Positions 1 to 57,124 of a stretch of 64,000 nt of DNA are shown here, piece after piece. Both the position numbers and the translations under genes were made by a program. Every line of letters begins with the position of its first letter. Position 1 is the stretch's first letter. Below the pieces are notes generated by a model that was given only the letters and a program-made list of their open reading frames with translations, made no database searches and had not been told where the DNA came from. Origin of the DNA: Monodelphis domestica (lineage: Eukaryota > Chordata > Mammalia > Didelphimorphia > Didelphidae); contig NC_077232.1 in NCBI RefSeq assembly GCF_027887165.1, positions 12,502,755-12,566,754 of the forward strand, written 5' to 3'.

Positions 1-299
1 GGTACAGAAGACAAAATTTCAGAGCTGATAAAAAGGATGCTAGAACAGAGAACTTGACTATTAGAACTAGAAGGGACCTTGCAATACAGTGTCTGAGCTG
101 AGAAGGACTTTAGAGCCAGAAGAGACTTTAGAACATAGACTACTGGCATGGGCTACCTTGGGCTATAGAACATACATACACTGGGAAAACTGGAAGGGAT
201 TTCAGAGATGGTTCAGACCAACTCCCTCCTTTTATATATGCATAGAAACTATATCCATACAGGAGGGAAGCAAGGGGTTACCTAGTCAATGTTAGTTTT

Positions 300-400
300 C
301 TTTTTTAATTTAAAAATTAAAATTTTTATATTTATATAAATTATATAAAATTTTATATTTATATAAAAATAAAATTTTAAATTTTAAAATAGGAATATTT
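300..400. repeat. AT-rich low-complexity stretch
   Basis: Almost pure A/T with TTTATATAAA-type palindromes. Confidence 0.7.
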
Positions 401-409
401 ATTTATCTT

Positions 410-600
410 TTTAGACCCTTGCCTTTTGTCTTAGAATGTGTATTGGTTCCAAGGCAGAAGAGTGGTGAGGGCTGGGCAATGGGGGTTAAGTGACTTGTCC
501 AGGGTCACACAACTTAGAAGTGTGTGAGGCCAAATTTAAACCCAGGACCTCTCATCTCCAGGCCTGGCCCTCTATTTACTGAACCAACTCAATGCCCATT
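410..600 (-). mobile_element. tRNA-derived marsupial SINE, type A
   Basis: Reverse-oriented copy: TATTGGTTCCAAGGCAGAAG at the left (tail) and CTCAATGCCCATT at the right (degraded head). Confidence 0.8.
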
Positions 601-662
601 GAAGTTAGTTTTCCCGGAAAACCTGATGCTTTAACCCACGTTAAATACATTCAGTTTCTTAT

Positions 663-941
663 GAAGGGCAGCTAAGTGGCACAGTGGATAGAGATCAGGT
701 AGTCAGGAAGACTCATCTTGAATTCAAATTCAGCCTCAGACACTCACGCATGGTGTGACCCTGGGCAAGTCACTTCCCCCAGCTTGCCTCAGTTCTTCAT
801 CTGTAAAATGAAAGGGAATGGCTTGCCATTTCCTCCTCCAGCTCATTTCATAGATGAAGAACCAGCATCTTTGCCAAGAAAACCCCAAACACAGTCACAA
901 AGAGTGGGGCATGACTGAAAAATGACTGGATAACAACAGAC
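663..941 (+). mobile_element. Marsupial SINE, type B
   Basis: Head GGCAGCTAAGTGGCACAGTG, middle GTGTGACCCTGGGCAAGTCA, tail TTTGCCAAGAAAACCCC and TGGATAACAAC. Confidence 0.85.
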
Positions 942-949
942 ATAAGTAC

Positions 950-1700
950 CGCGATGGTCATTTCGGGGGGGGGGGGCTTGAATAGGGGGGAGAGATTTGT
1001 AAGTCCCGGAAGCCTCAGATCCGGGGGGTCTCTCAGTGCCCCGCAACCTCTCTGGTATGCCTCCTCTCAAAGTCGCTACTAGGCTTCTCCAGGTTAGAAT
1101 CAGCGTCGGGGATTCTGCCCAACTCAGGACCTCCCCCGGGGTCTCACGTCCCACTCCCTGAAATGGGAACGAAGCTGGGGGCCGGGGGGGGGGGGGGGGG
1201 GGGGGGCGGGGAGCCAGAGCGGCTGTGAAGGCAGGAATGAGTGCAGCCAGGCTGGATCTGGTTGGCCGCTAGGTGGCGGTCACAGTGGCTTCTTGCTCGC
1301 CTTCGAGGTCTGCGGGTGGGCTATGGTGCCAAGGGGTCCTTGAGCCCCCTTCCCAGGCCGCACCTCGCACCCTTCTGGCCGAGCCTGGGGAAATCACTTC
1401 TTTCTAACCGGAGCATCTCTCGGAGACTCCGTTAGCCACACCTTCCTTCGCCCTCCATCTCTGCGGAAGAGCCCTAACGCAGCCTGCACACCCCACCCTC
1501 GCCTTAGGCTGGGGAGGAATCTTGTGCCCGAGCACCGTAGCCGCTCCTTCCTTCTCCACCCCTCCCTCCAGGAATCAGCCAGCCCCTGCCTCTGGGATGG
1601 GGTTCAGAGAGCCCTGAGGATGGTGCTGGGGAGGCGCCAGGGAGGAACCACATCCTGCGACCGTTACTTGGAGACCGCTAGCTGCTTCTGTGGACAGGTG
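950..1700. other. GC-rich single-copy-like patch
   Basis: This CpG-containing stretch includes an uninterrupted run of 23 G (1184-1206) and an earlier G run near 966-976. Short ORFs on both strands show no recognisable domain. I see no supported gene. Confidence 0.4.
1263..1280 (+). promoter_or_regulatory. CTCF-like motif
   Basis: TGGCCGCTAGGTGGCGGT fits the CTCF core consensus (CC-S-Y-AG-R-K-GGC-R-S) at nearly every position. It sits in non-SINE, GC-rich sequence downstream of CD6. Binding is inferred only from the motif. Confidence 0.5.
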
Positions 1701-2480
1701 AGAGGAGAAGCCAGCACCCAGCCTGCCTCTCTATGGAAACCCGAGCTGGGTCCTTGACAGGTCATTCTATGGCTCAGCCCTCCGCTGTAGGCTCCAGCCA
1801 GCGCTGTAGTCAAGAGAAGCCTCTGAATCTCCGAAGACAACTTCCGGGGGTTGTTCCCATCTGCCCCACTGCCACCCCCGCCCCCAACGTGTACCTGAGG
1901 ACTGAAAGAACCTGGCTTCTCCTCTGGCCATTCACTCGCTCTCATACTGAGGCAGAGAGCCCAGAAGAACCTCGGAACCCTGAACCCGGAACCCTCAGGC
2001 TTGGGTGGGACAGGAATAGCTCGAGGGGTTCTCGGTACTTAGAACAGAAAATGCCCGAGGCAGAAGGGCGGGAATATAGAAAGGAGTGTCCCGGCCAAGA
2101 GGAAATTCAGAGCTGAGTCCAGAGATTAGCAGAGCAGACCACAGCACAGAACGGCCGAGCGGGAAGAGACCTCGGAGCCTAGAATGCCCCTCGGAGGACA
2201 ATAGAACCTTGGCTCAGAGGACCTGGCTCAGGCAGCGAGCGAGCGAGCGTGTGCCTTCTGCAGGCATGGCTGCTTCACACAGAGAGGCGTAACGAGTCTC
2301 TGCCTCCCCAGGGGCCATTCTAATGGGAGAGACAACGTGTTAAAACTGGTCATAGACAAGCTATGGCCAGAGCAACGGCCTCTCTAAGGGAAGGCAGGAA
2401 GACCCTAGGAGCTGGAGGGCTGGAGGGGAGGGAAGGAGGTGACTGGCAAAAGGAGGAGGCTTGAAGGCAGCCAGGGAAAC
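1700..2480. other. Downstream flank without recognised gene
   Basis: The sequence has scattered CpGs and short degenerate AGAACC/CGGAACC repeats (about 1960-2000). No domain is recognisable in the small ORFs. Confidence 0.4.
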
Positions 2481-2499
2481 TAAGAGGTAAAGGCGAGGG

Positions 2500-3345
2500 G
2501 GAGGGGATAAAGGGAGGAAGGAGAGAAAGGGAGAGAGAGACAGAGACGGAGAGAGACCGAAAGAGACAGAGAGAGACACAGACATAGAGAGACAGAGACA
2601 GAGAGGGAAAGAGACAGAGACAGAGGGAGAGGCAGAGACACAGAGACAGAGACTAAGAGACAGAGGGAGAGACAGACAGACGAGAAAGAAAGGGAGAGGG
2701 AAAGAGACAGAGACAGAGGGGGAGAGGCAGAGACACAAAGAGACCAGCCAGGCTGAGACACAGAAGGAGAGACAGAGACAGAGTCAGAGACAGAGAGAGG
2801 GAGAGGGAGAAACAAAGAGACAGACATAGACAGAGACAGACAGAGAGAGAGGAAGGGAGAGGGAAAGAGACAAGAGAGGAAGAGACACAGAGAGACAGAG
2901 ACTGAGAGGCAGAGGGAGAGAGACAGAGAAAGGGAGTGAAAGATAGGGGAGGGAGGGAGGGAGAAAAAGAAAGGGAGGAGAGAGAGAACATAGGTAGTGA
3001 GATAAAAGAGGGATAGTGTAATGTGCAGAGACAGACAGAGAGGGAGAAGGAGAGACAGAGAGACAGAGACTGAGAGACAGAGGGAGAGAGACAGAGAAAG
3101 GGAGAAAAGGATAGGGGAGGGAGGGAGGGAGAAAAAGAAAGGGAGGGGAAAGAGAACATAGGTAGTGAGATAAAAGAGGGATAGTGTAATGTACAGAGAC
3201 AGACAGAGAGGGAGAGGGAGAGACTGAGAGACAGAGGGAGAGAGACAGAGAAAGGGAGAAAAGGATAGGGGAGGGAGGGAGGGAGAAAAAGAAAGGGAGG
3301 GGGAGAGAACATAGGTAGTGAGATAAAAGAGGGATAGTGTAATGT
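2500..3345. repeat. Purine-rich GAGACAGA array with embedded minisatellite
   Basis: A long GA/CAGAGA-rich tract. From about 2900 it contains three copies of a 155-166 bp unit, marked by AACATAGGTAGTGAGATAAA at about 2986, 3154 and 3309. The long Ser/Leu-rich reverse frames are artefacts. Confidence 0.85.
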
Positions 3346-3359
3346 ACAGACGTGGAGGC

Positions 3360-4010
3360 TGGAATTGAAGGTCATTGAAGCTTGATCATACAGTAGTTGG
3401 AAGGAAGCAAAGCCTTAGAAGACTAGAGAGGTAGAGGGGTCAGGGCATGAAGGGTTTTGAATGCCAGTCAAACTATTGTATATTTGATCCTGAGGATAGT
3501 AGGGAGCTACTGACATTTATTAAGAGCAGGGAGGGTACCATGATCAGACCTGTGTTTTAGGGAAGTCATTTGGCATCTGCAGGGGAAGGATTTAAGTGGG
3601 GAGAGGCTTGAGGCTAGGAGGCCAGTTTGGAGGTTGTTGTAATAGTCCAGGTGAGAGGCAACGAGGGCCTCTACTAAAGTGGTGGCCACGTGGGTGGTGG
3701 GAAGCCTATGTATGTGAGATGCCATGCTTGTAGAAAGGACATATTTGGCAACAGATTGGCCACCTGGAGTGAGTGAGAGTGAAGAGTAAAGAATGACTTT
3801 GAAGTCATGAACTTGGATGACTTGGTGTATGGCAGTGCCCTTTCCAGTCTTATGGAAGTCCTAAAGAGAGGAGCTTGGGGGGAGGGGTATAATGAGTTCT
3901 ATTTTGGATTTGTTGCATTTAGGCTTCTTTTTGTCCAGGTTCAGTGGCCAAAAGCAGTTGGTGAGATGGGACCAGCTCAGGAGATTAGGCTAAAGCAGTG
4001 ATGGTGAACC
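3360..4010 (+). mobile_element. Unclassified marsupial interspersed repeat
   Basis: Contains GCATGAAGGGTTTTGAATGC, TGATCAGACCTGTG and GTAATAGTCCAGGTGAGAGG, phrases I associate with a non-coding repeat common in marsupial genomes. The family name was not determined. Confidence 0.4.
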
Positions 4011-4424
4011 TTTTAGAGACCGAGTGCCCAAACTGCAAACCTCACACCAAATGTGAGCCATCCCCCCCCCCAACCTTACCCCAGACAGGGGCGGGAGGAA
4101 GTACTCCCATTGGGCTGCTGGGAAGAGGGGTGGGTGAGATGACAGATGTCCTCAGGTGCATATGGAGAGGGGGAAGGGAGCACCCCCCCAGCATGCTCTG
4201 GCATGCATGCCATAGGTTTGTCAACATGGGGCTAGAAGCAGCATGAGAGCAGGGGATCTGTCTGATGCATTAAACACCTTTGGGTCTCCCCTGGTATCTA
4301 ACGCAGTGCTGGCTTCATTGTAGACCCCAGAGGCCATCAGGGACTACAGGAGTCCTTTTCTGTCCTTCCCAGGTAATCCAGCTCTCACCTCTGAAATTAC
4401 TTTGCATAAATTTAAAAATTTCTC

Positions 4425-4540
4425 TCAATAGAATGCAAGTTCCTTGAGGAAACAGACCTTTAACATCTTTGACTCTGTATTACCTGACCTTAGCACAGTA
4501 CCCGACATGTAGGTACCTAATAAAAGCTGAATGAATGAGA
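4425..4540 (+). mobile_element. L2-type LINE 3' end
   Basis: GAATGCAAGTTCCTTGAGGA...CTTAGCACAGTACC...AATAAAAGCTGAATGAATGA is the usual L2-like terminus. Confidence 0.6.
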
Positions 4541-4805
4541 AAACTCTGGCCTGGATTTGATTGGCTAATGATGACAGAAGCTTTTGAATGGCTGCTTCTC
4601 TCTGAGTAGCCATGGGTCCAAAGGAAGATCCTTCTCTCACCAGACCCAGATTAGATGCAAAGCTATCTCCTTCCTGGGGAAGAGAAAGGAGGAAAATCAA
4701 GACTATTGTATTCCTCTTAGCAGAACATGCACTGGAGTAGGGGCTTAGAGCACTGTCAAGGGCATCTGTCCATCTACAATCTGGAGCAGAAAAGTTCCTG
4801 TGAAC

Positions 4806-5000
4806 GGACAGCTGGGTAACTCAGTGGATTAAGAGCCAGGCCTAGAGACAGGAGGTCCTAGGTTCAAATCTGGCCTCAAACACTTCCCAGCTGGGTGACC
4901 CTGGGCAAGTCACTTAGCCCCCATTGCCTAGCCCTTACTGCTCTTCTGCCTTGGAACCAATACACAGTATTAATTCCAAGATGGAAGGTAAGGATTTTTT
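4806..5000 (+). mobile_element. tRNA-derived marsupial SINE, type A
   Basis: Near full length: ACAGCTGGGTAACTCAGTGG head, box-B-like GGTTCAAATC, tail CCAATACACAGTATTAATTC. Confidence 0.9.
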
Positions 5001-5639
5001 AAAAAGTATATAGTATTTCCTGAAGGTGGCCACCAGCTCCCCTTACACATACTAGAGATCACAAGGCTTAAAAAGGGTTTAAAAAAAAAAGAAAAGTTCC
5101 TGTGACTCCTTGTTCCCCAGAGGAAAGATGCTTTCCTTTGGGACTGCTGTGAGACTTCCACCTTTACCCCATCCCACAGCCTTTCTGTACTGAGGTGGGC
5201 AGATCTTGGGATAACAGACATTAGGTTCATCAGCCCTTCTTGCTGGTTTGGCAGGGTTGGCCAGATCCCTTGAGAGCCCAGAGTAACTTCCATGCTAGGA
5301 CAAAGCCCTGGAGAAAGACTTCAGGAGAGGTCCGACACACAGACCAGGCTGAAATAAATTGAAAACTCCCAGCATGAAGGAGAAAAAAAGCCTCTGGTGT
5401 CGCCCCTAATATTCTGACCTTTCCAGAAGCATTCCTTGAATTAGAGCCCAAGGAATTAGGGTCACTTTCCTCCAATGAGGTCAAAGCCCAGTTCAGGGGC
5501 ATTCTAGGCACCAGCCCTCTCTCACCCAGACACAGTCCTTTGCACATAATAGGCACTTAATGAGCATTTGTCGAATTCAGTTGTTGAAATGTCCCTATGT
5601 CTATTGGACATGCTTGGGGGTGGGGGGTGAGCAGATGGA

Positions 5640-6045
5640 ACCTCATTCTACATTAGTTCCCTTGACATATTCTGGCCCAGTCTGTTCCTTGAATACCATA
5701 CTCAGTTTCCCACCTCTGGGCCTTTGGGGGTGCCCCATGCCTGAAAGACTGCCTTCTTTATTCCCCTGCCTTCCTTCAAGTCTCAGCTCAAATTCTACCT
5801 CATGCAGGAGGCCTTTCTGGCCTCCCCACAGCTCCTAGTGCCTTTCCCCTTCAGTTCCTCTTTATATACTCTGGGGAGAGCTTATGTGGATTTAGATGTT
5901 TACATATGATCTCCCTAATTAGGATGTAAGCTCCTTGAGGCCAGAACTGTGGGGGGGGGGAGGGGTTGTTTTTGCCTTCCTTTGGACCCCCAGAGTTTCT
6001 CATGATGCATATCACACATTAAACACTTGCTGAATGCTTGTCAGC
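5640..6045 (+). mobile_element. L2 LINE 3' segment
   Basis: CCTTCCTTCAAGTCTCAGCT, CATGCAGGAGGCCTTTCTGG and GATGTAAGCTCCTTGAGGCC occur in the L2 order. A poly-G tract interrupts it near 5952. Confidence 0.7.
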
Positions 6046-6159
6046 TGCTGACGGACTCACCTCTGAACCTTAAAATTCTTGTTTACTTCAAGACTTGGCA
6101 CTGATGACAACTTCTACATGAGTCCTTGATCCCTGCCAGCTGCTATTATCCTCCATCTC

Positions 6160-6412
6160 AACTGAGCTTGTATCTCCCTCCCTCTTCCCCTTTCCTCCTC
6201 TCCCCATCTTCCCCCTCCCCCTCTCCTGCTTCCTCCCTATTCATCTTTCTCTCCTCTATCCCTATCTCCCTATCTATCTCTTCTCCCTATCTTTCTCTCC
6301 TCCATTCCTGTCTATCTCCCTACCTCTCTATCTCCTTATCTATATCTATCTATCTATCCATCCATCCATCCATCCATCTATCTATCTGTCTGTCTGCCTA
6401 TCTATCTGCATG
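6160..6412 (+). repeat. CT-rich tract and (TCTA/TCCA)n microsatellite
   Basis: Pyrimidine-rich sequence passing into tandem CTAT, CCAT and CTGT tetranucleotides (about 6340-6410). Confidence 0.85.
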
Positions 6413-6423
6413 TAAGTGTGGAT

Positions 6424-6540
6424 CCACTGGAGAAGGAAGTGGCAAACAACTCCAGCATCCTTGCCGAGAAAGCCCCAGGGATAGCTGTGGTCCATGGGGG
6501 TCACAAAGAGTAGGTCCTGACAGAGCAATGAACAACAGAA
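6424..6540 (+). mobile_element. 3' part of type B SINE
   Basis: GGAGAAGGAAGTGGCAAACA, TTGCCGAGAAAGCCCC and the final GAACAACAG belong to the type B tail. Confidence 0.75.
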
Positions 6541-6804
6541 ATGCATGGATGCTGTCCGATAGGCTGAAAGCCCTTTGAGGACCGGCACGGACTGGCTTTT
6601 GGCTTTGTCCCCAGGGCCTCTTGCACTGAGCAAGTGCTCACTAAGCTCAATGACTGCTTAACCGACTGACAAGTCTGTCCCTGGGAAGCCGCTCCTCCTG
6701 CTGCCTGGCCTCTGTCCAGGGTCTGACCCCACTAGAATCAAAAAGTCTCTTGACCATAAACCCTCGTATTGACACCACACTCCAGTTTTTGCTCAGAGAG
6801 CCCA

Positions 6805-6810
6805 TTTATT
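6805..6810 (-). terminator. Polyadenylation signal AATAAA for CD6
   Basis: A canonical AATAAA on the minus strand is followed about 30 nt downstream by the GU-rich stretch GGAGTGTGGTGTC, the usual arrangement of a cleavage site. An alternative ATTAAA lies upstream at 6926-6931. Confidence 0.6.
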
Positions 6811-7394
6811 CTCAGTGTCATCAGGACTGAATGACCTTCTCCTCCTTCTTTGGGACTCATTCCAGTCAGGGATGAAGGGGAATTATGTACAGCGGCCATT
6901 TCTCTGTAAGTTACATTCTTTTTTTTTTAATCAAGTGGAGAATAAAACGACTCTCTGCAAATCTCCTCAGCTGGAGAGGGACGGGAAGGAATGGTGGGCT
7001 CCTGTCTCAGTCTTCACCATTAGCAACCCTCCAGCCCCTGCTTCTAAGGAATTCTCTGGGCTCTGGGATGAAGTGGTCTCTCTTCTAGGTGTGAGGCGAG
7101 GTCTCCACTGGGAGTCCCCAATGCCTCCTGGGATCCTCAGGGATGGGACCCCGAGGAGATCTCCATAGCCTGGCTCTTCCTGTGACCTCTGCTGTAGTTA
7201 ACAGGTAGACTTGCCCAAGGGCCTATAGAAGCATGACTCAACCCCAGATCCTCTGATTCTAAATTGAGACCCAGTTCTGTTATATTCTGGGGACAACTTG
7301 AGAGCAACCAGCCTAGGAGATGGAGGAGATGTTGGCAGTTCACTAGCAGGAGAGGAGGGGTTTAGAAGGACCAGAAGCCCCTTTGGAGGACTGA

Positions 7395-7755
7395 AGAGCC
7401 CGAGATATTTCAATTCGAGAAAAGATGACACAGAGGACATGGAAGTCCTTCAAGTGGAGGGAGGGATGTCATTGGGTAGGAGGATAAAGCTTGTTCTACT
7501 TGGCGCCAGAAGGCAGAATGAGGGTCAGTGTGGGTGGTGGGGTGGGATCAGAGTACTGAGAAAGGTCAGGCACAAGAGGAGCTGTCCAAAAGAGGAATGC
7601 GCTAATTCAGAAGGCTGGAGATGTTCAAGCGGAGGCTGGATGACTGCGCGTTGGCATTGTCATAGAAGGGGTTCTTGGTCAAATCCCTGGACTAGATGTC
7701 TGCTGAGGTTCCTTACAAATCTGGCTTCTCCTTCCACCATCTACTAAGGATAAGC
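7395..7755 (+). mobile_element. CR1/L3-type LINE 3' fragment within CD6 3'UTR
   Basis: The order CTTGTTCTACTTGGCGCCAG, AGAGGAGCTGTCC, GGAGGCTGGATGACTGCG and CTGGACTAGATG matches CR1/L3 3' ends, antisense to CD6. Confidence 0.6.
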
Positions 7756-8028
7756 TGCGTCACGTTTGTAGATTCATGGGGGAACCAAGGTCAAGACATC
7801 CCAGCTGATGTTAATTGGTTTGAGGCTCAGGAGTTGCAAGATGGAGGCTGATTAATTCAGGTTAGGGAAGGGGATCTTTCTCTCCACATTGGTGAATCCA
7901 AAGATCTGAATCGGTATGGTCTCATGGTCCTGGGCAGTCCAGTAGAGAAGGAAGGCAGGGAAGCAGGAGTGGCGGCAGGTGGAGCAGGAATCAACAGGCA
8001 TCCTTTTTTTCTCTTTCTAGGTCTTGTC

Positions 8029-54216
<46,188 letters not shown>

Positions 54217-54420
54217 CCACGCCGGCCAAAAGATGAACCATTCTGAAGAGGAACAAGGTTTTTCCTTCCTCTTCCTCGTTTTCTCTTTTCCTCCTCCTTC
54301 ACTCTCCCTTTCTCTTCCTCTTTTTCTACCCTTCTCTCACCGGCTCTGCCTCAGTCTCTTTCTCATGCCTCTCGCTCTCTTGACTGTGGTTTTAGTCTCC
54401 AGGAAGCTGGGTTGGTGACA
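54217..54420 (-). promoter_or_regulatory. CD6: CD6 5' UTR and proximal promoter (inferred)
   Basis: The minus strand upstream of the ATG is a TATA-less, purine-rich stretch with many GAGGAAG/GGAA cores (ETS-like). At 54385-54392 the plus strand reads TGTGGTTT, a consensus RUNX site. Ten bases away, at 54401-54406, is AGGAAG, an ETS core. RUNX and ETS factors are typical of T-cell gene promoters and have been linked to human CD6. The transcription start is not determinable by eye. Confidence 0.5.
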
Positions 54421-54589
54421 TACGGGAACCCCCAAGCCAGCACTGCGCAGCTGCCCCAGAGCCCTCAGTGAGACAAGCTGCCCCAAGAGGCAGAAGGAGG
54501 CAAGGAAGGGTGGCGGGGGAGAGACCCCAAGGAGAAGGAAATATCAGAGAAGAAAATGACAGAAAGAAATTGGGTTCAGATCCTCCCTC

Positions 54590-54780
54590 TGCTCCGTACT
54601 TGTCCAGTCTACAAGCATTTGTTAAATGCTTATGATGTTCCTGGTACAGTCTAAGCACCAAGTGTGGGAAATGTGACCTTATATAAGTCATTTCCCCACT
54701 CTCAACCATAATTTTCACCTCTGTAAATGAAGAGTCTGGTCTGAAGGATTCCAACATCTCTCGAATCTGACCCATTTTCT
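54590..54780 (-). mobile_element. MIR/L2-like fragment upstream of CD6
   Basis: AAATGCTTATGATGTTCCTG and GTGACCTTATATAAGTCATT. The 130-codon reverse frame through it is fortuitous. Confidence 0.5.
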
Positions 54781-54784
54781 CCAC

Positions 54785-55740
54785 TCATCTGGGCATTGCC
54801 CTAGTTCAGGATCTCGTCACCTCCTTCCTGGACTCCCAGTGTCCCTCTGCTCCAGTCCATCTTCCAGCCCACTCCCAGAGCAATCTTCTTAAAATGCAGA
54901 TCTGAATCCCAAGGGACTCCATCCATATCCAGAGAAAGAACCGTGGGAGTAGAAACATATGATTGATTGATCACCTGGGTCGGTGGGGATATGAGTGGGG
55001 ATGTTGACTTTAAATATCACTCTATTAAAATATTAATGATATGGAAATAGATTTTGAACAATGATACATGTAAAACCCAGTGGAATTGCCTGTTGGCTCT
55101 GGGAGGGGGGAGGGAAAGAACATGAATCATGGAACCAGAGAAAAATATTCTAAATTAATCAGTAGAAAAAATAAAAAAAAAATTAAAGTGCAGGTTTGGC
55201 TTAGTACTTCTTCCATCCATCTAAAATTCCACTGGCTTCCTAGTCCCTCCAAGAACAGAGACTCCTCTATTTGGAAATGAAAGTCCTTTGCAACCACCTC
55301 CAGCCTACTTTTTTATCTACATTATCTACATTAGTCCTCTTCTTACACTCTTTAGTTCTGCCACATTGGTTTTCTTGCTATTTCTCACACACACCACTCC
55401 ATTTCCCACCTCTGTGACTTTGCACTGGTGGTCCCTGTGCCTGGACCTTCCTCTGCTTCTTAGAATGTCCTATTTCCTTGAGCTCATGTACCATATTCCA
55501 CTTGAAGCCTTTCCTAACCTCCCCTGTCGCCTAGTGTGCTCATTCCCCAACATACCTTGATTTTAATTTCCATATATTCTATCTATAAACTTAAATTTGT
55601 ATCAGTGGTCTCAAATAGGATATACACGTTGTGAAGGCAGGAATTGTTTCCTTTTTGTCTTTGCATTGCTGGCACCCAGAACACTGCCTTGCACATAGTA
55701 GGTGTTTAATAAAGCCGACTGATGGATCACCCTTCATGCT
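54785..55740 (+). mobile_element. L2 LINE 3' segment split by an L1
   Basis: L2 order: CTCCAGTCCATCTTCCAGCC, gap, CACTGGCTTCCTAGTCCCTC, TTGAAGCCTTTCCTAACCTC, CACATAGTAGGTGTTTAATA. An L1 3' end occupies about 54905-55187. Confidence 0.75.
54905..55187 (+). mobile_element. 5'-truncated L1 3'UTR copy inside L2
   Basis: AAGAACCGTGGGAGTAGAAA, ACATGTAAAACCCAGTGGAA and an A-rich end. Confidence 0.8.
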
Positions 55741-56166
55741 CTTCATCTTCTGGCCACTAGAGCTGGGGGCTGACCCAATGACATCCACTGTAACTGAAGG
55801 TTACGAGGACCCTGGGAAAGTCATGGCATTTGTGAATTCTCTTAGTGGAGGCAGCAGACAGTCCTGCACCCCTTCTACCTCAAAGCATCCAAGGATACTC
55901 AAGGTGCAGCTTCCCATTTGGCTTACTTTGGGTTCTGTCTACTTGGGTGCAATGGTTGCTGGGAACCAGAAGGGGGCACTTTGTCTCTACTCCTTTGAGA
56001 AGAGGTAAATTTTCCCCTAAATTGGGCAAGATCTCCCTGAAGAAACATTTTCCCTTTATGTTATTCCTAGGGGCCAGGAGACTGGGTCATCTCCCCAAGC
56101 TGGAACTCCAGTGGCTATACCATCCTGGAACATGTGTTGGAATGTGGGAAAGATGATGCAATTTTA

Positions 56167-56358
56167 AAAAACCCCTTCCTTCAATCTTAGAAACAACTTT
56201 GGATTGAGTCCAAGGCAAAAGAGTAGTAAGGGTTAGGGGATGGAGGTTAAGTGCCTTGCCCAGGGTTACCCAGCTAGGAAGTGACCAAGGTCAAATTTGA
56301 ACCCAGCACTTCCCCATCTCTAGGCCTGGCTCTCCATCTACTGAGCCACCAAGCTCCC
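56167..56358 (-). mobile_element. tRNA-derived marsupial SINE, type A, reverse
   Basis: AGTCCAAGGCAAAAGAGTAG, GCCTTGCCCAGGGTTACCCA, CTACTGAGCCACCAAGCTCC. Confidence 0.9.
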
Positions 56359-56388
56359 TGATGCAATTTTTTAAAAAAACCCTAAACC

Positions 56389-56608
56389 GGGGGCAGCTGG
56401 GTAGCTCAGTGGATTGAGAGCCAGGCCTAGAGATGGGAGGTCCTAGGTTCAAATCTGACCTCAGACACTTCCCAGCTGTGTGACCCTGGACATGTCACTT
56501 GACCCCCATTGCCTAGCCCTTACCACTCTTCTGCCTTGGAGCCAATACACAGTATTGACTCCAAGGCAGAAGGTAAGGGTTTAAAAAACAAACAAACAAA
56601 CAAAAAAA
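56389..56608 (+). mobile_element. Young full-length type A SINE
   Basis: Near-consensus copy with an A-rich (CAAA)n tail. Target-site duplication AAAAAACCCTAAACC is at about 56373-56387 and 56609-56623. Confidence 0.92.
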
Positions 56609-57124
56609 AAACCCTAAACCCCTGTCTGCCTTGGTTTCTAAGGAAACCTTGAACAAGTTCCTTTTCCACTCTGGTTTCCTCTATTGTTGATGATAGGGCT
56701 GTTCTATATTGCTACTTCCCTTCCTACTCTGAGATTTTGGAATTCTGTGAATGAATGTTCCCAAAGCTGGCTTATCCCCAGACTTTCCCAGACCTTGGTC
56801 CCAAGGGGATTGGATGGGGGGTGTCCCATATCAAGATTCTCAGGTGAGAGCAAATGTAGAGATACCATAGTTCATGGTGGCTGAGATGGCACAACTAGGA
56901 ACCTTGGATATCATCTAGCCCAAACACTTTTTTTTATAAAGAAGGAATCTGAGAGCCAGGGAGGTGGCATGGATAGTGAATCATTTTAGTGCAGAGGAAA
57001 GAACCCTGGGCTCGGGAGCTGAGAGGCTTGGTTCAAATCCCATCTCCAAACAGGATTGCCTATTTGACCCTGGACAACTCTAGACTCCCTGGGTCTCAGT
57101 TTAAACATCTGTTAAAATGAGGGC

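Larger units (their letters stand above)
6790..8028 (-). other. CD6: CD6 3' untranslated region (inferred)
   Basis: About 1.24 kb lies between the stop codon and the first well-placed polyadenylation signal. It contains an antisense-oriented CR1/L3-type LINE fragment (about 7395-7755) and otherwise mostly non-repetitive sequence. The length resembles that of mammalian CD6 transcripts, but the end is inferred only from the signal. Confidence 0.6.

Noticed and set aside
2361..3375. Reverse frames of up to 240 codons rich in Ser/Leu
   Set aside because: They are produced by the purine-rich minisatellite.
4806..5000. tRNA gene suggested by A- and B-box-like sequences in SINEs
   Set aside because: These boxes belong to tRNA-derived SINEs; no cloverleaf or anticodon arm is preserved.
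1..6780. CD5 exons in the downstream flank
   Set aside because: No SRCR or CD5 tail motif is seen. In human the spacing between the genes is larger than this flank.
54392..54784. 130-codon minus-strand ORF just upstream of CD6
   Set aside because: Its first half is MIR/L2-like sequence and the rest crosses the presumed promoter; no domain is recognisable.
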